Notes under the pieces: model-generated | The model's database searches: none | Told to the model about the DNA's origin: nothing | The model's input: the letters and a program-made list of their open reading frames with translations, nothing else | Program-made: the position numbers and the translations under genes | Assembly: GCF_002099425.1 (NCBI RefSeq) | Contig: NW_018343972.1 | Location: forward strand, 2,059,501-2,123,500 | Source of the DNA: Phascolarctos cinereus | Lineage: Eukaryota; Chordata; Mammalia; Diprotodontia; Phascolarctidae | Direction: 5' to 3' | DNA length: 64,000 nucleotides | Shown: positions 50,321 through 60,829 of the stretch, in pieces | How positions within the stretch are numbered: the stretch's first letter is position 1 | Layout: the number at the start of each line of letters is the position of its first letter

Positions 50321-50619
50321 GTGTATGTACACATAAACACACAAATCATATATGTGTCTGCACATATAAAAATATACACAGATGTATGCATATTTGTATA
50401 CACTGGAAACCCCCCACTAATTATAGGTCACAATCAGATTTTCCATTTGGGAAAATGTACAGTTTATTTCCAGACAAATATGGTACTTCTGCTGATGTCT
50501 GCGTTTCAGGCCCAGAAGATAGGAGGTTGAACTAAATGATCTAATGAAGCACCTTCCTTGAAATGTCCTGGGCAGATAAGCAGCCACTTTTATTTTGTAG
50601 AATCTCTAGGAAAAAAAAA

Positions 50620-50900
50620 AGGGAATGTCTTCAACAGGCCCTTGGGGACCCCATTACAGTGTTTCACAACCCTCTAGCTAGGAAGCTGTTGTTAATGTTT
50701 AACCTTAATCCCTCCTGCTGTAATTTAGGGCCCTTTCCTCTTGCTGAGTTCTCAGTGCAAGTGGAGAGCAGCTGTTCACCCTCATCATCTGACATCAGCT
50801 ATTTCTCAAGATGACCCCTATGAGCCAGGCCAGGGTTATTATCCCCACTTTGGTGCATGCAGTAAATATGTATTTATTGGAGAACGCTAAGGCCATAGCC
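50620..50900. promoter_or_regulatory. repeat-free block, candidate regulatory element
   Basis: CAGCTGTTCACCCTCATCAT, TGCATGCAGTAAATATGTAT and CTGCTGTAATTTAGGG lie in a stretch free of repeats. Regulatory role is inference. Confidence 0.25.
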
Positions 50901-51059
50901 TTGTTTGCTATTTTCTGTTGAGAAGCTTTGAGAATAGCAAGAGGCTTCTTTACATGTATGGTTTTGGTTCAAATGCAGGCTGTCCCCAGCAGTAGGACTG
51001 CATCCCACAAATGAGATCTCTTTTGAACCTATCTAGGTATGCACTGACGGATAACACTG

Positions 51060-51400
51060 GCCTGGAGAAAAGAAGGCTTTGGGTGGAGTTGGGAGGGACA
51101 TGACAGGTGATCCCAAGTGTCTGAAGATCTGACACGTGGAAGAGAGATTTGACTTGTTCTGCTGGGCCCCAGAGGGCCAAACTAGGAACAGTGGGTGGAA
51201 AAGAGACAAATCTAGGCTTGACGTCAGGGAAATCTTTCTAACAATTAGGGCTATTCCAAAGGTATCTGGGATGATTTGGGAGGTAGTGAAACCCTTTTCC
51301 CTGGAGGCGTTTAAGCAGAGGCTGGATTCCCAATGGTTGGGTGTGTTGTATTCTCTTTCAGACGTGAGTTGAACAAGATAGACACTAAAGGCCCTTAAAA
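51060..51400 (+). mobile_element. L3 (CR1-clade) LINE 3' portion
   Basis: GAAGATCTGACACGTGGAAG, TTGACTTGTTCTGCTGGGCC, CCAGAGGGCCAAACTAGGAA, AGGCTTGACGTCAGGGAAAT and AAGCAGAGGCTGGATTCCCA in perfect L3 order. One of the better preserved L3 copies. Confidence 0.9.
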
Positions 51401-51609
51401 AAGGACTAAAGGACTCTCTGACTTTTGTTTACAGGCTATATCCACGTTTTATAGAAACCAGATTCTTTTTTTTGGGGGGGGATTGGGACCTAATTTTGGC
51501 CCAATATAGCTTATTTCTTGACTTTTTTTTTTTAATTCTCTAGCCTCTAAGAGAGCAGGGACCTTATTCTTTAACTTACTTTGTAACGTACCTTCCATAG
51601 CCCCCTAGA

Positions 51610-51815
51610 AAGAGAGAGATTAATAAGGACTCATATCTGTAATGTTTTAGGGTTTACAAAGTAAAACTTTCCTCTTAACAACTTGGAGAGATAAATTGTG
51701 TATTATTAGCTTCATTTTATGGACATAAAACCTGAGACCCACAGAGGGAAAGGGAGTTGCTCAAGATCACAAGGATTCAAACCTACCTCTCTCCTGAATC
51801 CAAGTCACTAAATCT
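51610..51815 (-). mobile_element. MIR CORE-SINE
   Basis: TGTTTTAGGGTTTACAAAGT, GCTTCATTTTATGGACATAA and CTCAAGATCACAAGGATTCA. Confidence 0.75.
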
Positions 51816-51961
51816 TAGCAAGTCTTATTTGTCTTTGTTTATCCTTAGTAGGTCTATTTGTGGAGAGGAGGGTGATTTTGTGGATGAGGCTCAAGAAAGC
51901 ACTGATGCTAAAATTTAGGCAACAAGTAAATGGAAGGGCCCACGTTAGGACTGGTGGAAGA

Positions 51962-52165
51962 ACATTAGAATCGTAGATATAGAGCCAGAAGGGACCTCTC
52001 TGCTGGCTATTCCTGCCCACTCATTTTATAGAAGAAGACTAAGGCTAAGAAGCATGTTGTGCCAATGTGCTATCCCACAGAAAGCAAGTGTTAGAGGCAA
52101 GACCTGAACACTAGGTCTCTAACTCCAAATACAGGGTTCTTCTACTTGACCACACAGCCTCCTGT
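51962..52165 (-). mobile_element. MIR3-like SINE
   Basis: AGATATAGAGCCAGAAGGGA, CACTCATTTTATAGAAGAAG, CAAGACCTGAACACTAGGTC and TTCTTCTACTTGACCACAC. Confidence 0.75.
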
Positions 52166-52489
52166 CAGGTTTAGAACTCTTTTCTCCTCTTGGGTTTAGT
52201 TTCTGGGAATTTTTCCCAGCCAGGCAAGCTGATGACTCTATAGGAGGAAAGCTTAGATTCACTGTGGCCTTGAGCTTCAGAAGAGGGTACGTGCAGGAAA
52301 TCGCAAAGATGCTTTTTTCAGGCCTGTTTTAGGGGCCCTCATCCCAGTCCAGTTTGACCCTAGACCCAGATTCCTTAGGTGGGAGGGAGGAGGTAACTCA
52401 AGGCAGATGCCGGTATTAGATACACTGAGAGTTAAAGAATCATAGTTTTAGAGCTGCGAGAGACCTAAGCCACTCACCACCCCTATAAA

Positions 52490-53460
52490 ACATCTTGCCA
52501 GCTTGTGTTGATTCTCCCTCCACAACATTTCTCACATCCATTCCCCTTTTCTCTATTCATATCACCCCTGCCCTTGTCCGGGTTCTCACCACCTGTCACC
52601 TGGAATATTTCAGTAGGCTCCTAATTGGTCTTTTCTGTCCTCAGTCTCTCCCCTCCCCAATACGTATTCCACACAGCTGCCAGAGTGAAATTCTTAAAGT
52701 CCAGCATTGACCAGAACACAGCTAAAAGGGCTCAAGAAACTCCAGTGACTCCCTAGCTCATCTAGGATAGAGAAAAAAGGGAAAAAAAAACCCCTTCTAT
52801 TTGACGTTTACAAGCTCTTCACAACCTAGCTTCAACCTACCTTTCCAGACTCAGTACACATTACTTCCATCATGTATTTTACAGTCTAATCAACTGGACT
52901 ACCTGCTGTCCCTCCTGCACACTCCATCATTTCCTGTCTCTGTCTCTTTGCATAGGCCCTTCTTTCCCACCTGCGATACCAGCCTTTCTCACTTCCACCT
53001 TTTAGAATCTCTAGCCTCCTTTAAAGCCCAGCTTGGGACCACCTCCCTCAGGAAGCTTTCCCTGATCCCAACAGTTACTACTTTGTTGCTGTTTGTTTGA
53101 CTGTTTGTGACCTCGTTTGGGGTTTTTGTGGCAAAGAAACTGTAGTGGTCCTTTTCCAACTCGTTTTATAGATGAGGAAACTGAGGTAAATAGGATTAAG
53201 TAACTTGCCCTGGGGGGTCAAGCAGCTAGTAAGTCTTGCAGCTGGATTTGAACTCAGAAAGATGAGTCTTCCTGACTCTAAGCTCAGCACTATCTACTGT
53301 GCTACCTAGCTGCCCCAGCTACTTCATTTAACCGTAAATAACTTCAAATTCACTCTGAATGTTTTGCTTCTACTTATATGTGTATATATTATTTCTCTGA
53401 TTGAAAGTAATTTCCTTGAAATTGGGGACTGTTTCATTTTTTTCCCCCAGAGCCTAGCAA
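52490..53460 (+). mobile_element. L2 LINE, RT end to 3' end, with a MAR1 inside
   Basis: GTTGATTCTCCCTCCACAAC, TCTCACCACCTGTCACCTGG, CTCCTAATTGGTCTTTTCTG, CCACACAGCTGCCAGAGTGA and CTCAGGAAGCTTTCCCTGAT on the left; after the MAR1, ATTGGGGACTGTTTCATTTT and CCCCCAGAGCCTAGCA. Good conservation of the L2 order. Confidence 0.9.
53083..53316 (-). mobile_element. MAR1-type SINE in L2
   Basis: RTE-like tail TTGTTGCTGTTTGTTTGACT, GACCTCGTTTGGGGTTTTTG, then TATAGATGAGGAAACTGAGG, GGATTTGAACTCAGAAAGAT and GTGCTACCTAGCTGCCCC. AGTTACTACTTT and AGCTACTTCATT beside it are a worn target duplication. Confidence 0.9.
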
Positions 53461-53582
53461 TCAATCTATTTCTCAATTCCTAATCATTTTATTAAGCCCC
53501 TACTCTGAGCCAGACATAGTGCTAGGTGCTAGAGAGACAAACATGAAACTACTTCTCCCCTCAAGAAGCTTATGTTCTCTAG
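53461..53582 (-). mobile_element. inverted L2 3' end inside an L2 3' end
   Basis: ATTTTATTAAGCCCCTACTC, GTGCTAGGTGCTAGAGAGAC and CCCTCAAGAAGCTTATGTTC are reverse L2. The plus-strand L2 stops at GAGCCTAGCA and resumes after it with TGCATAGTAGGTGCTTAATG. Confidence 0.75.
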
Positions 53583-53644
53583 GTGCATAGTAGGTGCTTA
53601 ATGAATTAAATTAAATTTATTACTAACTTAATTAAATTGATTAA

Positions 53645-53800
53645 TTGATTAGGGATCAACTAGTTTAATCCATTTATGTTTACAGATGAGGAAACGTAAT
53701 CCAGAGAGTTTATTTAAGTAACTTGCCCAAGATTACTCAGATAGAAAGTTGCAAAGCTGGAATTTTGAAAACCCTGTCCCTGTCTCTTCCCACTGCTGAC
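53645..53800 (-). mobile_element. MIR3-like SINE
   Basis: GTTTACAGATGAGGAAACGT, AAGTAACTTGCCCAAGATTA and AAGCTGGAATTTTGAAAACC. Confidence 0.75.
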
Positions 53801-53971
53801 ACTCATAAACCAGGATCTCCTTACTCCCCCAGCACACATGCTTTCTGGTTGATGGAAGTCCTATTAGACTATTAGTCCATTAAACCAAATTGGAAGAACA
53901 GGTAAGTGAGCATGATGAGGACTTAGAGAGCCCATGACAAATACTCTCTTCTCTCTCCACAGCATTATTCC

Positions 53972-54006
53972 TGGGTTTGGGGGTGGAGTAGGGGGAGGGA
54001 TGGGGG
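53972..54006 (+). other. G-quadruplex-type motif
   Basis: GGGTTTGGGGGTGGAGTAGG continues to GGGAGGGATGGGGG: at least five G runs of three or more in 35 bp. Confidence 0.6.
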
Positions 54007-54009
54007 TGG

Positions 54010-54665
54010 CCAACTGCCTTGTCCTTCTCCCTTCCTCTCAAAGGGCAAGGGTAGCTCAGAGAGGTTCCTTTTGATGAGAGGGTTTTAATGGCTCAGCAGG
54101 TCCCAGTGAACCTGAGACCTCCTCCACCCCTTTCCTGCAAGAGACAGCATTCCTGCCCATAAACCCTTCCCTTTCAGGGCTTATGGGTTGAGCTGTTCTT
54201 GATGCTTATCAAGAGGAGTGATCAAAGCTTCCCTAGGTTGTAAATCTCTTTCTCCGCCTGTCAGACTAGATTACAAGTGAAAGAGAGGGCTGCAGGCCTC
54301 TCAGACCCCTAAAGGGGAAAAAAATCAGCCTTCTCCACCTACCCCAAGGCCTGCCAACAAGCTGTCCAGTCAGGAGGAGCTTGCTGCATAGCTTCAGGTA
54401 GTGGCTACTCCGCAGGCCTGGGAAGCTCCTATTTGTGGCATTTGGGGAGCCAGGGGAAGAGAAGGGGGCCTAAGAGCTGGACAGGACATGACTGGGGAAT
54501 AAGAGGAGAGGAAATGTTATCTCAGTTGTGACCCTCCATAAGGGGCAGCTCACTGCCCCAACACAGTCCCTGTGGTTTGCCCAGTTGTGGGAGCAAGTTC
54601 AGTGTATGCTCCTGCATGTTTAGGTAACTACATATGTTAGGTTAGATTGGTGGTGCTAAAATAGC
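54010..54665. other. unassigned, GC-moderate
   Basis: No repeat or exon recognised. CTTTCAGGGCTTATGGGTTG and neighbours are unique-looking. Confidence 0.4.
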
Positions 54666-54671
54666 AGAGCT

Positions 54672-54830
54672 AGAAGGGACTTCATGTGATACAATGGAAA
54701 GGAAATCCGAGGACCTGGATTGGAACCCCAGCTCTGCTATATTTCTTGGCAGTGGGACCTGGGGCAAATCACTGACTTCCTTGGACTTCAATGTTTTCTT
54801 CTTTAAAATGGGGACAGAAGCAACAGTGGA
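54672..54830 (+). mobile_element. MIR-type CORE-SINE
   Basis: GATACAATGGAAAGGAAATC, GACCTGGATTGGAACCCCAG, GGACCTGGGGCAAATCACTG and CTTTAAAATGGGGACAGAAG. Confidence 0.85.
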
Positions 54831-55169
54831 ACCACGTGCTCATGGCTTCCTGTTGAGCCAGGTCTCTGAAGAATTGAAAAGGCTTTAATATGTATAAATA
54901 AGGATTTACAAAGTTGAGGAAAGAATGTTATCTAAGAATCAAAGAGCAAAGGAGCTGGGATGTTATTTATCAAAAGTGAGGGATGGCTGATTGACAAATG
55001 CTTTGCTCCACTGGTATCCTCAAGAGAAAATGATGGAAAAAGGGTGGATTCCATGTGTCACAGGGAGACAGAGGAGTTTGCACAGACTGGACATGTGTGG
55101 TTGGCTTTCAATCCACATCATATTGATAATCTCAAAACCCTACTACTGGAGTGTTGGAGTACAATTTCA

Positions 55170-55460
55170 TTCAATTTAATATTGCTATGTGGGTAATTTT
55201 TTTCATATTTTCTAGATCCTGTTTTTCTTTTATGATTTTACAAGTCCTTGTGATGCACTTAAAATAAAAACAGCCACATTAATGGCTTGTTTTCATATTT
55301 CAACTTTCAAATAGAAATTAAAATGTTAAAAACAACTTGTAAATAAACGAATAGGATGAGCCTGTTTTCCCTTTAGGAAGTCAAAGCAAACAAAATAACA
55401 ACATTTTCCCCCTAGTAGAATACCACATATTTTTGTTTGTTTTTAAGTCACAAACTATGA
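55170..55460. promoter_or_regulatory. AT-rich repeat-free block, candidate conserved element
   Basis: TGATTTTACAAGTCCTTGTG, CACATTAATGGCTTGTTTTC and ACTTGTAAATAAACGAATAG recall the composition of conserved non-coding elements. No repeat is recognised. Inference only. Confidence 0.3.
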
Positions 55461-55639
55461 GGAAGGGCACCCAAAGTATCATTGCCTAGGGGTCCAAAGG
55501 AGTCTTAACCTGCCAGAGAATGAGGCATCTCTTCCTCTCCTCCTGCCATTACAAAATAAAGAGCTTAGAGGAGAAGAGGGTTTGTTCAGACCATTGCTAT
55601 TTGAGAAGAATCAAATACTCAGCTCAGTGACCTTTGGAC

Positions 55640-55765
55640 ATCAGTAGCATAGGTGTTATTATCCCATTTTCCAGGTGAGGAAGCTGAAGCTAATGGAGAT
55701 TAAGGAACTTGCCTGTGGCCCACTGACTCCCTAGCCCAGCACTCTTTCCTCTTTGCACTTCCTTG
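55640..55765 (-). mobile_element. MIR-type CORE-SINE
   Basis: TTATTATCCCATTTTCCAGG, TGAGGAAGCTGAAGCTAATG and GCCCAGCACTCTTTCCTCTT. Confidence 0.75.
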
Positions 55766-56209
55766 AAGTCCAAACAACACCGGTCCCTTTCAAACTGTAA
55801 GGGGAGTGTGGCCAGATAGATCTGAACTCACTCAAGATCTCAGGGCGAAAGAGTGTCTGTCTGTGTTTAGTAGGTCCCCTGTTACGATGGGTGTGGAGAA
55901 GTAATGAACTCCCCGGTGTCTTGGTCTTGTCAGAGCTGAGCATGACATATGCACAAAAGGTACCTTTTATAGGTGGGAAATTATAGGTGCTGTTACTTCA
56001 AAGGCTTTGCCAAGTAGGGTTACTCCTTTGATAAATGACAGTATTATTAATGGTGATTTATTGCTGGGGCCAATTTGACAACAGAAAGAACCAGTTTCCC
56101 CACTCTCCCTGGCCTCTACCTTGATGTTTTTTTTTCTTTTATTCTTTTTTTTTGGCTGTGGAATCACCTCCCTGCCTCAGGAGGCTGGGGCATCTGTTTA
56201 ACTCACACA

Positions 56210-56300
56210 GTGAGATACCTGGCTTATTAACCTGTCATCATGTGTCATAAAGTTTAGTGAAATGCTGGCAGATTGTAATCCTAAACAGGGCAATTACCCT
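56210..56300. promoter_or_regulatory. repeat-free block left of the pyrimidine tract
   Basis: CTTATTAACCTGTCATCATG, GTGTCATAAAGTTTAGTGAA and GCAATTACCCTATTATTAAA. Homeodomain-like TTATTAAC and CAATTA words. Inference only. Confidence 0.2.
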
Positions 56301-56308
56301 ATTATTAA

Positions 56309-56390
56309 AATGGCTTTCTTTCTTTCTTTCCTTCCTTCTTTCTTTCTTTCTTTCCTTCCTTCCTTCCTTCCTTCTTCCTTCCTTCTTCCT

Positions 56391-56430
<40 letters not shown>

Positions 56431-56461
56431 TTTTCTTTCTTTCTTTTCTTTCTTTTTCTTT

Positions 56462-56515
<54 letters not shown>

Positions 56516-56832
56516 TTCCTTCCTTCCTTCCTTCCTTCTCCCTCCTCCCTCACTCCCTCCTCCTCCTCCCTCCTCCTCCTCCTCCTTTCCTTTCTTTTTT
56601 CTTTCTTTCTTTTCTCTTTCTTTTTCTTTCTTTCTTTTTCTTTTCTTTCTTTCTTTTTTTTCTTTCTTTCTCTTTCTTTTTCTTTTTTCTTTCTTTCTTT
56701 CTTCTTTCTCTTTCTTTCTTCTTTCTTTCTTTCTTTTTTTTTCTTTCTCTCTTTCTTCTTCTCTCTTTCTTTCTCTTCTTTCTCTCTTTTCTTCTCTTTC
56801 TCTTTCTCTCTCTCTCTCTCTCTCCCCCCCTT
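56309..56832 (+). repeat. 520-bp pyrimidine tract, (CTTT)n/(CTTC)n
   Basis: CTTTCTTTCTTTC and CCTTCCTTCC blocks with CCTCCTCC at 56550-56585 and (CT)n at the right end. There are almost no purines on the plus strand. The five long open frames over it (up to 220 residues, FLSF and KERK repeats) are by-products. Confidence 0.98.
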
Positions 56833-56879
56833 CTCCTGTGAATTCCCCTCCTACTCCCACCCCCTTCTCTGCTTGGCCT

Positions 56880-57000
56880 GGCTCTTACCTCTGTTTTACC
56901 TGCTTGATGAGTCACTTGAGCTGAGCTAAAGCCCTTGCTTTGCTGCATAAATGTGGCCTCTTCCATGCTGAAACTTTGAGGGAGAAAGTACTATGAGGAA
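56880..57000. promoter_or_regulatory. repeat-free block with AP-1 consensus
   Basis: CTTGATGAGTCACTTGAGCT holds TGAGTCA (56908-56914), followed by GCTTTGCTGCATAAATGTGG. No repeat recognised. Inference only. Confidence 0.25.
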
Positions 57001-57092
57001 AGCTAAGTACCTTGAAGCTACTGATTGGTGGCAGGGCCACCTGAAAGGGTATTGGAGAGGTAATTCCTGTTCCAGTGGTTGTTAGACTAGAA

Positions 57093-57271
57093 CAGTGAAT
57101 TCTCAATTTTTTCGTCTCAGGATGCCTTTATACTCTTAAAAAAATTTTTTTGAGGACCTCCCAAGGAGCTTTTGTTTAGGTGTGATATATTTAAAATATA
57201 TTAGTATTATTATGAAAATCATTTTGACCTCCTGGGCCCCCAGTGGTCTTTAGACCACATTTTGAGACCAG
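57093..57271 (+). mobile_element. hAT-Charlie miniature element
   Basis: CAGTGAATTCTCAATTTTTT at the left and CACATTTTGAGACCAG at the right are imperfect inverted ends. GTCTCAGGATGCCTTTATAC, CAAGGAGCTTTTGTTTAGGT and GGCCCCCAGTGGTCTTTAGA match the copy at 45968-46348. Confidence 0.85.
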
Positions 57272-57414
57272 ACTTCCTTTGAGGTCCCTCCCCTCCCAAC
57301 CCTGAGAGTCTGTGATTCTGGATTGAGGCAAGGCAGCACCAGTGATCTGGACTGAGTCAAGGGCTGTGGTGGAGAGAAAGGGCTGCACCACCCAGCTACC
57401 CAGGCTTGTGTATA

Positions 57415-57535
57415 GGTAATATCCCTTTCTAGACAGTGAGCTCTATAAGAGCAGGGATCCCTGTCTTATTTTATCTTCTTCAGAGCTAAGCACAGTGCTC
57501 TATGCACAATAAGTGCTTAATAAATTAGCTAAATA
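57415..57535 (+). mobile_element. L2 3' end
   Basis: CTAGACAGTGAGCTCTATAA, GAGCAGGGATCCCTGTCTTA and CTAAGCACAGTGCTCTATGC. Confidence 0.85.
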
Positions 57536-57599
57536 TGAACTTATTATAGGTTGATGAAGTACTTTCTTCCAAACAACCCTATGAGAATGATGATGTGTA

Positions 57600-57757
57600 T
57601 ATATACATATATAGAAATAAATACAGATTATATGTTATATACATATATGTGAATATATACAAACAAATATATTAATATATACATATATGTATATTTATGT
57701 GTGTACATACACATATGCATATATATGTATATATATGTATATATTATATGTATATAT

Positions 57758-57797
<40 letters not shown>
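57600..57797. repeat. (ATAC/ATGT)n and (CA)n microsatellite
   Basis: TATATACATATATG units followed by about 16 CA units at 57764-57797. Confidence 0.95.
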
Positions 57798-57798
<1 letters not shown>

Positions 57799-57939
57799 TA
57801 CAGTATAGCTCTATCTTTACATCCCCATCTCCATCTCTATTTCACGTATATTTTGGTCAGGATTTGTGATTTTATCAGTGTAAGGTCTTCCCAGTATAGA
57901 AACTCCTCCCACAGATGCAAATTGGCAACTCCTCTGAAA

Positions 57940-58355
57940 TTTATAGTCTTAGAAAATTTCCTGGGGGCACTGAGAGGTTAAGTGACTTTTCCATTGCCAC
58001 ACAACTTTTATTCTCTTCTGAGGTTTTTTATTGTTGTTGTTCAGCTGTATCAGACTCTTCATGACCCCATTTGGGTTTTCTTATTACAGATACTGGTGCG
58101 GTTTGCCATTTCCTTCTCCAGCTCATTTTACAAATGAGGAAACTGAGGCAAAGGGAAGTGACTTATCCAGAGTCCCACAGCTAGTAAATGTCTGAGACCA
58201 GATTTGAACTCAGAAAGGTGAGTCTTCTAGACTTCAGGCCAGGTGCTCTATCCACTGTGCCATCTAGCTACTCTATTCTTATGTTAATCAGTACTAATTT
58301 AGGTTTTTCTGACTCCAAGGCTGGCTGCTTTCTATCCACTATACCACACTGCCTC
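57940..58355 (-). mobile_element. MIR SINE split by a MAR1
   Basis: Left GGCACTGAGAGGTTAAGTGA (57965), right TTTTTCTGACTCCAAGGCTG and CTATCCACTATACCACACTG (58303-58352). Confidence 0.7.
58031..58272 (-). mobile_element. MAR1-type SINE
   Basis: TTGTTGTTGTTCAGCTGTAT, TCTTCATGACCCCATTTGGG, GGTTTGCCATTTCCTTCTCC, ACAAATGAGGAAACTGAGGC and TCCACTGTGCCATCTAGCTA. Full length. Confidence 0.93.
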
Positions 58356-58559
58356 CCTGATAAGCTTGTCTTTGCAACTGAAATAGAGAATTGAAGGAGA
58401 AAATAATAAAATGACCAGGTTTCAGAGATGCCAAGGCAGGGCATGTTTCATGTGCATTCATCTTGTTGCCTTCAAAATACTGTAAAAATGTTTGAGGGAA
58501 GATTCCTTTGAATTCTCAGGCAGGAGTCTCTAGGCTGAGCCTGAACATAGATTTTCAAT

Positions 58560-58775
58560 CTGCTAATGGTTCTACTGACCCAAAGAATATGAGTTGGGGC
58601 CATAGGGGCTACTGAGTACAACTCCTAGCAGAACAATAATTTGGTTTTCAACCCACCAGATTATGTGGGCATCTAGTTTTTGCTTAGAGATTTCTTGTGG
58701 AGGGCACACTACTTCTCTTGGATGGTTGTAATTATTAGGAAGTTTTCTCTTAAATAAAGCCTAAGTTTATTTTCT
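58560..58775 (-). mobile_element. L3 (CR1-clade) LINE, left part
   Basis: GGCATCTAGTTTTTGCTTAG, AGGGCACACTACTTCTCTTG and GTAATTATTAGGAAGTTTTC with AAATAAAGCCTAAGTTTA. It seems to resume at about 59860. Confidence 0.65.
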
Positions 58776-59859
58776 TGGTGTAAGGTAATGCCGCTTTCTT
58801 ATGCGAGTATTTTATTTAGAAGGGGAAAAACAACAACAACAAGTTGACCAGCATGAGACAGTTCTGAGGACCTGAAAGGATCGAAGATAAAAGTACCAAA
58901 AGGATCCATTTGAAAGGAGCTCATAGACAAGAACACTGACAGATTACAACTATGACTTCCCAGAAGCTGATTTGAATGTAATTGTTTTCAAGACTTTGGA
59001 AGTTAGCACTGAGAAACTCATCATCAAAATACTGTTTTGGGACTATGGGAATATTATATAGTAACTATTTGTGTTATACCTGATAGAAATGCAGACTTTT
59101 GGTTTTTCACCATCAGTTGGAGGTGAATCAGTTTTCATATGGAGGCAGTGCTTGAAATAGGAGAGTGAGAAAAAGCTAACTGGCAAGAGAAGACAGCTTC
59201 ATCCAATGAGAGGGGTTTAGGAGAGGTGTGATATCGCCTAACAAATGATTTGTGGTGTAGACCATACTCTAAAGAGACTAAGAACATCAAAGCTTGAAGA
59301 CCAGAGTAGTGATTTGACCGAAGCATATGGGTTTCCTTATTCTTGAGCCATATTATTGGCTTTCTCTAAGTTTGTATCCACCATCCCCTCCACCTACTTC
59401 AGGACACCAGTGGTCTTCAATGGGAGAATGTGACACAGGCATATGGACTGTTTATGTTGGATGGCCTGTTAATGTTTTCTAATTATTCCTGCTTTTACCT
59501 TCTGTTAAATAAATGTTATGTTATTATTTTTGCTTTTACCTTCTAGGTTAGTAAATCTTATCTTATAATTAAGAACTAATCATTGTGACTGATTTACAGT
59601 ACTTAAATGGGAAGAACACTGGTGGGGGCTCAGGAGCTATAGTTGTGAGTGCATATGTGTCGTTCTCCCACACCAGGGTTACTCGTAGGACTCTGAGAGT
59701 GAGTTGTAGCAGTGTGGTGGCCATGGATGACCCCCCCCTCCCCTATTTGCCCTGGAAAAAGGAAAATCTCAGGTGTATTTGTGAGTGCAAGTTCGATGAA
59801 TAAGCCAGGTCATGGGAGATGGGGGAAATAGGTGTCCTATCTAATGGCCATGTCCTATA
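58776..59859 (+). mobile_element. 1.1-kb insertion in L3, possibly an LTR-type fossil
   Basis: Sequence of unknown family between two L3 parts. The 3' third has AATAAA signals (59510), a tandem pair of TGCTTTTACCTTCT (59489, 59530) and, near 59622, GTGGGGGCTCAGG, whose TGGGGGCTC equals the start of a proline-type retroviral primer site. No coding motif is seen, and it looks broken if it is a retrovirus. The call is tentative; an L3 boundary error is possible. Confidence 0.3.
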
Positions 59860-59935
59860 TACACAGATCTATACTTATAGCTTCTATCCATTGTTGCTAG
59901 TTCTGCCTCTGGAACTAATCAATTTACTCTGCTTC
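59860..59935 (-). mobile_element. L3 continuation
   Basis: TTCTATCCATTGTTGCTAGT and TCTGCCTCTGGAACTAATCA fit the L3 block (CATTGCTCCTAGTTCTGCCCTCTGG-like) that should follow 58775. Confidence 0.5.
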
Positions 59936-60105
59936 GCTAAGCACTTATTAAGCACCTGTTAATGCCTGGCACTAATAAGCCTTGGGGATACAAAGACAAA
60001 AGGAAGATACTCCCTACCCTCAAGCCGTTGATATTCTCTTGCTGGGATACAGCATCTAGCAAGTAAGTAAATACAAGATATATACAAAATAGGCCCAACC
60101 TGTGA
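59936..60105 (-). mobile_element. L2 3' end
   Basis: CTAAGCACTTATTAAGCACC, GCCTTGGGGATACAAAGACA and CCCTACCCTCAAGCCGTTGA. Confidence 0.8.
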
Positions 60106-60135
60106 CACAGTCTCCCTTCTCCTCCAATCTTGTGA

Positions 60136-60829
<694 letters not shown>

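Noticed and set aside
56257-56966. Five long open frames up to 220 residues
   Set aside because: They are translations of the pyrimidine tract in several frames on both strands (FLSF, KERK), not genes.
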